Below are positions 4,359 through 7,532 of a stretch of DNA of 7,532 bases, piece by piece. Position numbers and translations under genes: made by a program. Under the pieces are notes generated by a model. That model was not told where the DNA came from. It saw only the letters and a program-made list of their open reading frames with translations, and made no database searches. Numbering within the stretch: the stretch's first letter is position 1; each line of letters begins with the position of its first letter. The stretch is from Acidobacteriaceae bacterium. GTDB lineage: Bacteria > Acidobacteriota > Terriglobia > Terriglobales > Acidobacteriaceae. The stretch lies in the NCBI GenBank assembly GCA_003135315.1, contig PLBD01000233.1, forward strand, positions 12,280 through 19,811, in the 5' to 3' direction.

Positions 4359-5621
4359 TCAGGGATGGATGACCAATCGGCCGAAGCAGGTGTCGCGGAT
4401 CTCTTTGCCCGGACCCAGAAGGGTGTTCTTCTCGTATCCGGAAAGCAGGATGTCGGCGGAGTTGTGCCCATAGCGGCAAACTGTGGAGCCGACGGCGGTG
4501 AAGCTCTGGATCTCCGCGTAAGGCGGGACGTTCATTTCCCCGAAGGACCAATCCTGCACGCGAAGCACAATGTGGCCGGGAATTGGTTTCACATACTGCT
4601 GCACAGACTCAGGAAGATCGCGCTTCACCTTTTCGCTGATGAGTACGTTCGCCTCCGTGAGGTTATCCGTATAGAGTGCCAGGGAGAGATCGGACGGCCA
4701 CCGCCCGATAAAGCTAAGAGCCGGCAATACTCCAAACAGCAGTAAGACTACTTTGTGATAGAGAAACTTATTGCGCCATAGGATATCGCCGAACGTGACA
4801 TCAGTATTCCAGAACAGGATAAGAATCAGCGCAATCATCACAACATTCCACGGCCATACTACGCTGTTCCAGTCACGCCCCAATGGACCGAAGCTATACA
4901 GGATGAATATGTGCATCACTATGCCGTTAACTATCCCTATCTTGCGGAACCTTCGTGTTAACAGGCATAGGCCGATACTTACCTCTATAAAGGGTATCGT
5001 CCATCCCAGATAATTTAAGTAGGTGAGCGGGAGGTGAACGTGCAGTGTCTCCAGCACCCACGGAAACCCTTCCGCAACGAACTTGACGTTCAGCTTTTGC
5101 AGGCCGCTGTAGACGTAGGTACAACCCATAATCAGGCGGCAGATATTCACCGCATCGCGCTGTCCGCGGACGTCGTCAGGCTTCCACGAATAGCAGCCCA
5201 GCGCAATCAACATCACCCAATATTGATAGGCCCACGGCTGCCACCGCGTCTGGTCCAGGAGCGAATACGCAAATATGAAAGCTGCAAACGTGAAGATATA
5301 GGTCCGCGGTTTTTCGACAAAGGCTATCGCACAAAGCAGCAGCAGCAAGAAGCCATAGCAAAGATAGTCCAGCGGAAAAGGAATATGCGGCAGATGAGGG
5401 AAGACCGGAACCAGAGGATAGAATCGCGTACTGACCCATAGCTTTGGAGAAAGCCAGAGCCCGGCTACGAATCCCGCTACCACGACCGTCTTAGTGCGAA
5501 GCGCCGTCCGGTCGGAAGCAGCTTCGAGACTCCTGGTTACCGGAATACGCTCGGCGGTCGGAGAAATAGAGTTTGGGACTGCTGCCGGGAACGGCGGATT
5601 TACGTTTGAACTGGCTCCCAT
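4359..5621 (-). CDS. Multi-pass membrane protein of unknown function (DoxX/HTTM-like features)
   Basis: A 420-residue protein with a Ser/Pro-rich N-terminal tail (1-42), about eight or nine membrane segments (near 44-60, 83-102, 107-122, 131-146, 158-174, 204-222, 228-245, 253-271, 289-305), and a soluble C-terminal domain of about 115 residues. Notable motifs are DQTRWQPWAYQYW (123-135), YSGLQKLN (171-178) and a histidine in IVMHIFILYSFGP (234-246). The DQ-R-QPW and SGLQKLN motifs recall DoxX-like and HTTM (vitamin-K carboxylase-like) membrane proteins, but I cannot assign a function. The lines I counted are 42-55% GC, well below the flanking genes, which suggests acquisition. The ATG at 5621 lacks a clear ribosome site (AAGGG lies 13 nt upstream), so a later start within the tail is possible. 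The gene is convergent with thiD across the parS site. Confidence 0.85.
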   Translation of the reverse strand: MGASSNVNPPFPAAVPNSISPTAERIPVTRSLEAASDRTALRTKTVVVAGFVAGLWLSPKLWVSTRFYPLVPVFPHLPHIPFPLDYLCYGFLLLLLCAIAFVEKPRTYIFTFAAFIFAYSLLDQTRWQPWAYQYWVMLIALGCYSWKPDDVRGQRDAVNICRLIMGCTYVYSGLQKLNVKFVAEGFPWVLETLHVHLPLTYLNYLGWTIPFIEVSIGLCLLTRRFRKIGIVNGIVMHIFILYSFGPLGRDWNSVVWPWNVVMIALILILFWNTDVTFGDILWRNKFLYHKVVLLLFGVLPALSFIGRWPSDLSLALYTDNLTEANVLISEKVKRDLPESVQQYVKPIPGHIVLRVQDWSFGEMNVPPYAEIQSFTAVGSTVCRYGHNSADILLSGYEKNTLLGPGKEIRDTCFGRLVIHP

Positions 5622-5865
5622 GTTTGCTGTTGGCCCTTATCCCGATACGAACTTTGCCATTCGTCGCCGCGTCTCCATCGCATCCTACTCTGCATTTCGA
5701 CAGATAACGTCCCGCTACCTCACTACCACCGGAAACGCATCCAGACATTTAACCACGCAGTTCTCCCGTGTCAAGCCCAAAGGCCCCCGCAAGCCGGACA
5801 CCGACCCGGCTTTCCGCCATGCTTTCGATCAGGCGTTCAAGATTGCCCGCTACCTGAATCAATAG
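5620..5865 (+). CDS. Possible short protein or gene remnant
   Basis: An 81-residue frame from ATG 5620 to TAG 5865, unrecognised. It overlaps the start codon of the divergent membrane gene by two bases (both ATGs share CATG at 5619-5622). The last third (ending in DPAFRHAFDQAFKIARYLNQ) has C- or G-ending codons at most positions, like the GC-rich coding genes nearby. A rho-independent-type terminator in the same direction lies 52 bp after the stop. Against it: no ribosome site before the ATG, and the first half has mixed codon use. The frame stays open further upstream to 5494, but that part is antisense to the membrane gene. It may be the tail of an older gene displaced by insertion of the low-GC membrane gene. 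Low certainty. Confidence 0.3.
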   Translation: MFAVGPYPDTNFAIRRRVSIASYSAFRQITSRYLTTTGNASRHLTTQFSRVKPKGPRKPDTDPAFRHAFDQAFKIARYLNQ

Positions 5866-5917
5866 GATGGGCTGGCGCGAACTCCTGCGCGACCGTCATC
5901 ACGCGGCGAACCAAACT

Positions 5918-5953
5918 GGGCTGTGATTGTCGCCGATCACAGCCCTTTCTGTT
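5918..5953 (+). terminator. Rho-independent terminator
   Basis: GGGCTGTGAT (5918-5927) pairs perfectly with ATCACAGCCC (5936-5945) around an 8-nt loop and is followed by TTTCTGTTC. The T-rich side is on the plus strand, so it would end plus-strand transcription arriving from the region of the uncertain ORF and shield the TPR gene promoter. Confidence 0.7.
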
Positions 5954-6026
5954 CATAAGAAACCAGACGCACGCCGCACCGGTTTTCCTTTAATCTTCCT
6001 GCGCAGCTTTGGCTCGCGATATCAGG

Positions 6027-6032
6027 TACACT
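6027..6032 (+). promoter_or_regulatory. Weak candidate -10 box of the TPR gene
   Basis: TACACT, 18 nt before the ATG, in the context AGGTACACTT that resembles AGGTATACTT before trpC. No -35 match is visible, so this is tentative. Confidence 0.25.
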
Positions 6033-6050
6033 TCCCATTAACCGGTCGCG

Positions 6051-7283
6051 ATGAAACCTTACTACCGACTGCTCTTTCTGGGGTGCCTCTGTTGTGCGCT
6101 TTTGCTGGCAGCGCTGCCGTCCTACGCGGCGGCTGACCCAGCCGGCTCCTGGGTCCCCACTCGACCCGATACCGACGCCAACACCCGAAAAGGCTTCGAA
6201 CACTTCTACGAACTCGATTACGACAAAGCAATCCACGACTTCGAAGCCGCCCAGGCGGCCCATCCCGATGATCCCTTCGCCGTCAATCACACCCTTGCCG
6301 CGGTCACCTTCAAGGAACTGTCCCGCATCGGAGCGCTGGATACCGAGGCCTACGCCGGCGACACCTTCATGAACAAAAAGGCGGCCGTGCCGCTGGATCC
6401 CGCCGTGCGCGACCGGATCAGGCAGCTTACCGCGCAGTCGCTGGCGCTCTCCCAGGCCAGGCTCGACAAGAATCCCGACGACGTTAACGCGCTCTACGCT
6501 CGCGGCGCCACGCGCGCCCTGGAGTCCACCTACATCGGCTTGGGAGAAAAAGCCTGGTTCAGCGCGCTCCGCATGGCCGTCACCTCCCGCCACGATAGCG
6601 AACGCGTGCTGGAACTCGATCCCACCTACGTCGATGCCAAGGTCGGCATCGGCACCGACCTGTACATCGTCGGGTCGCTCAGCTGGCCCGCCAAGGTGGC
6701 CGCCTCGGTCGTCGGATTTAGCGGCAACAAGCAGAAGGGGCTGGATTATCTGCGCCAGGCCGCCGGCAGCAAACACGTGGAAGTGGCCACCGATGCCAAG
6801 ATCATGCTGGCGCTCTTTCTGCGGCGGGAACAGAAGTATGCGGAAGTTCTTCAGCTGGTCAATAGCATGGCAAATGAATACCCGCGTAATTTCATCATGG
6901 CAGCCGAGTACGCCCACCTGCTCAACGCCGCGGGCCACGGGCAGGAAGCCATAGCGGCCTATCGCAAGGTCCTGGCCGGTTGCCGCAGCAATGCCTATAA
7001 CCAGTGCCGTCTCGCCATCCCGGCCTTCGGTCTCGGCGAAGCGCTGCGCGGCCAGCAGGAATTCGCTGCCGCCGCCGAAGCCTATGAGCTTGCCGCCGCC
7101 AGCGCCAACGACGATCCCAGTTTGCAGCAGCGCGCCACGCTCTCCGCCGGCGAGATGTATGACGTGCTCCAGAAGCGCGACTCCGCTCTGGAGAAATACA
7201 AGGCCGTCATCGCCGAGAACTCGACTTCCAACTCCGCCGACCTGGCCCGCCACTACCTCAAGCAGGCCTACAAGAATCCCTAG
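6051..7283 (+). CDS. Secreted TPR-repeat protein
   Basis: A 410-residue exported protein. The N-terminus is a classic Sec signal peptide: MKPYYR, a hydrophobic core (7-22) and a probable cleavage after SYA (about residue 26). FLGC at 9-12 is a poor lipobox and too close to the N-terminus, so a lipoprotein is unlikely. The mature part is helical with tetratricopeptide-type repeats, clearest at about 46-75 (GFEHFYELDYDKAIHDFEAA, then HPDDP), 247-278, 281-310, 322-355 and 360-390; NPDDVNALYARGATRAL (141-157) is another TPR-like helix. Cys311 and Cys319 could pair in the periplasm. Such proteins normally act as protein-protein scaffolds; partner and role are unknown. There is no clear Shine-Dalgarno before ATG 6051, but the signal peptide fixes the start. 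A terminator lies upstream, so it is its own transcription unit. Confidence 0.9.
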   Translation: MKPYYRLLFLGCLCCALLLAALPSYAAADPAGSWVPTRPDTDANTRKGFEHFYELDYDKAIHDFEAAQAAHPDDPFAVNHTLAAVTFKELSRIGALDTEAYAGDTFMNKKAAVPLDPAVRDRIRQLTAQSLALSQARLDKNPDDVNALYARGATRALESTYIGLGEKAWFSALRMAVTSRHDSERVLELDPTYVDAKVGIGTDLYIVGSLSWPAKVAASVVGFSGNKQKGLDYLRQAAGSKHVEVATDAKIMLALFLRREQKYAEVLQLVNSMANEYPRNFIMAAEYAHLLNAAGHGQEAIAAYRKVLAGCRSNAYNQCRLAIPAFGLGEALRGQQEFAAAAEAYELAAASANDDPSLQQRATLSAGEMYDVLQKRDSALEKYKAVIAENSTSNSADLARHYLKQAYKNP

Positions 7284-7318
7284 CAGCCTGGGAAAGAACC
7301 TGAGTCCCTTGGGTACCT

Positions 7319-7420
7319 GTGTCGTAGTGTTGAATCTCAATTACGCGGTTGAGGTGGAAATATTCATCCGAGTTCCGTAGGTGTCCGTGTCGTAGCTGCA
7401 ATTCGCGTTGAGCGGTGGAA
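7319..7420 (+). repeat. Imperfect direct repeat after the TPR gene
   Basis: GTGTCGTAG followed by CAATTACGCGGTTGAGGTGGAA (in pieces, 7319-7327 and 7338-7359) recurs as GTGTCGTAG (7387-7395) and CAATTCGCGTTGAGCGGTGGAA (7399-7420), 61-68 bp downstream, with small insertions and deletions. There is no coding sense; it could be a decayed duplication. Confidence 0.45.
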
Positions 7421-7435
7421 CAAACGTTCGCATTT

Positions 7436-7532
7436 GGGATTGAACCAGCCGCGCAGCGGCGGCATTTGTGTTAGCCGCGGGCGTGAGCCCGCGGTGAAGG
7501 GAAAAAATAATTGAGCCGCGGAGCGGCGGCAC
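7436..7532 (-). repeat. Three-palindrome (B-A-B) dispersed repeat, copy 2, cut by window end
   Basis: In inverted orientation relative to copy 1: B is GCCGC-GCA-GCGGC (7448-7460), A is CCGCGGGC-GTGA-GCCCGCGG (7475-7494), and the second B is GCCGC-GGA-GCGGC (7515-7527). On the minus strand the linkers read CTAACACAAAT and the outer flank TGGTTCAA, matching CTAACTTCAT and TGGTTTGA of copy 1. Centre-to-centre distances (about 37 and 30 bp) agree with copy 1 (about 38 and 30 bp). The window ends five bases after the last stem. Confidence 0.75.

Noticed and set aside
6075..6086. Lipobox FLGC in the TPR protein
   Set aside because: Poor match, and only 11 residues from the start, leaving too short a signal; the SYA site further on is a better type I cleavage site.
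5937..7340. 467-codon open frame on the minus strand across the TPR gene
   Set aside because: It is antisense to a gene with signal peptide and TPR repeats. Its translation is Gly/Val-rich without domains, as expected for a GC-rich shadow frame.
7341..7532. Minus-strand frame at the right edge
   Set aside because: Its start is the translated B-A-B repeat; no sign of a true protein.

Overview
The window looks like chromosomal DNA of a GC-rich, Gram-negative-type bacterium. Protein style (trpB, trpF, trpC and thiD sequences, a secreted TPR protein) and the abundance of short intergenic palindromes ending in motifs such as TGGGGCACCC fit an Acidobacteriota (Terriglobia/Koribacter-like) genome. 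That placement is inference from memory of such sequences, not from a search. There are no rRNA, tRNA, CRISPR, phage or transposase genes.

Left part (1-1811, minus strand): the genes trpC, trpF and the start of trpB, in that order, form a tight tryptophan biosynthesis operon. They carry out the anthranilate-to-tryptophan steps from PRA isomerisation, through indole-3-glycerol-phosphate synthesis, to tryptophan synthase. trpF and trpB overlap as TGATG. A -10 box lies only 10 nt before the trpC start. Upstream is a three-palindrome repeat (1898-1990), then a gene for a 96-residue membrane-associated protein of unknown function (2105-2395, minus) with a good promoter and Shine-Dalgarno sequence.

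Middle (2466-3320): about 850 bp without a credible gene, packed with different perfect or near-perfect hairpins, several belonging to recognisable families with more than one copy. It separates the divergent small membrane gene and thiD. thiD (3321-4136, plus) encodes the HMP/HMP-P kinase of thiamine synthesis and is a stand-alone gene with a leaderless-type start.

Centre right: thiD and a long minus-strand membrane-protein gene (4359-5621) converge on a 222-bp spacer that contains TGTTCCACGTGGAACA, a perfect 16-bp parS-type ParB-binding site. The membrane protein gene is clearly lower in GC than its neighbours and may have been acquired. A short uncertain plus-strand ORF with a good downstream terminator (5918-5953) occupies the spacer before the next gene.

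Right part: a secreted TPR-repeat protein (6051-7283, plus), followed by a spacer with an imperfect direct repeat and a second, inverted copy of the three-palindrome element running off the window end.

The metabolic genes are ordinary. The most notable content is non-coding: the parS-like site, the B-A-B palindromic element present twice, the paired 42-bp hairpin repeats, and the nested palindrome at 2759-2836.
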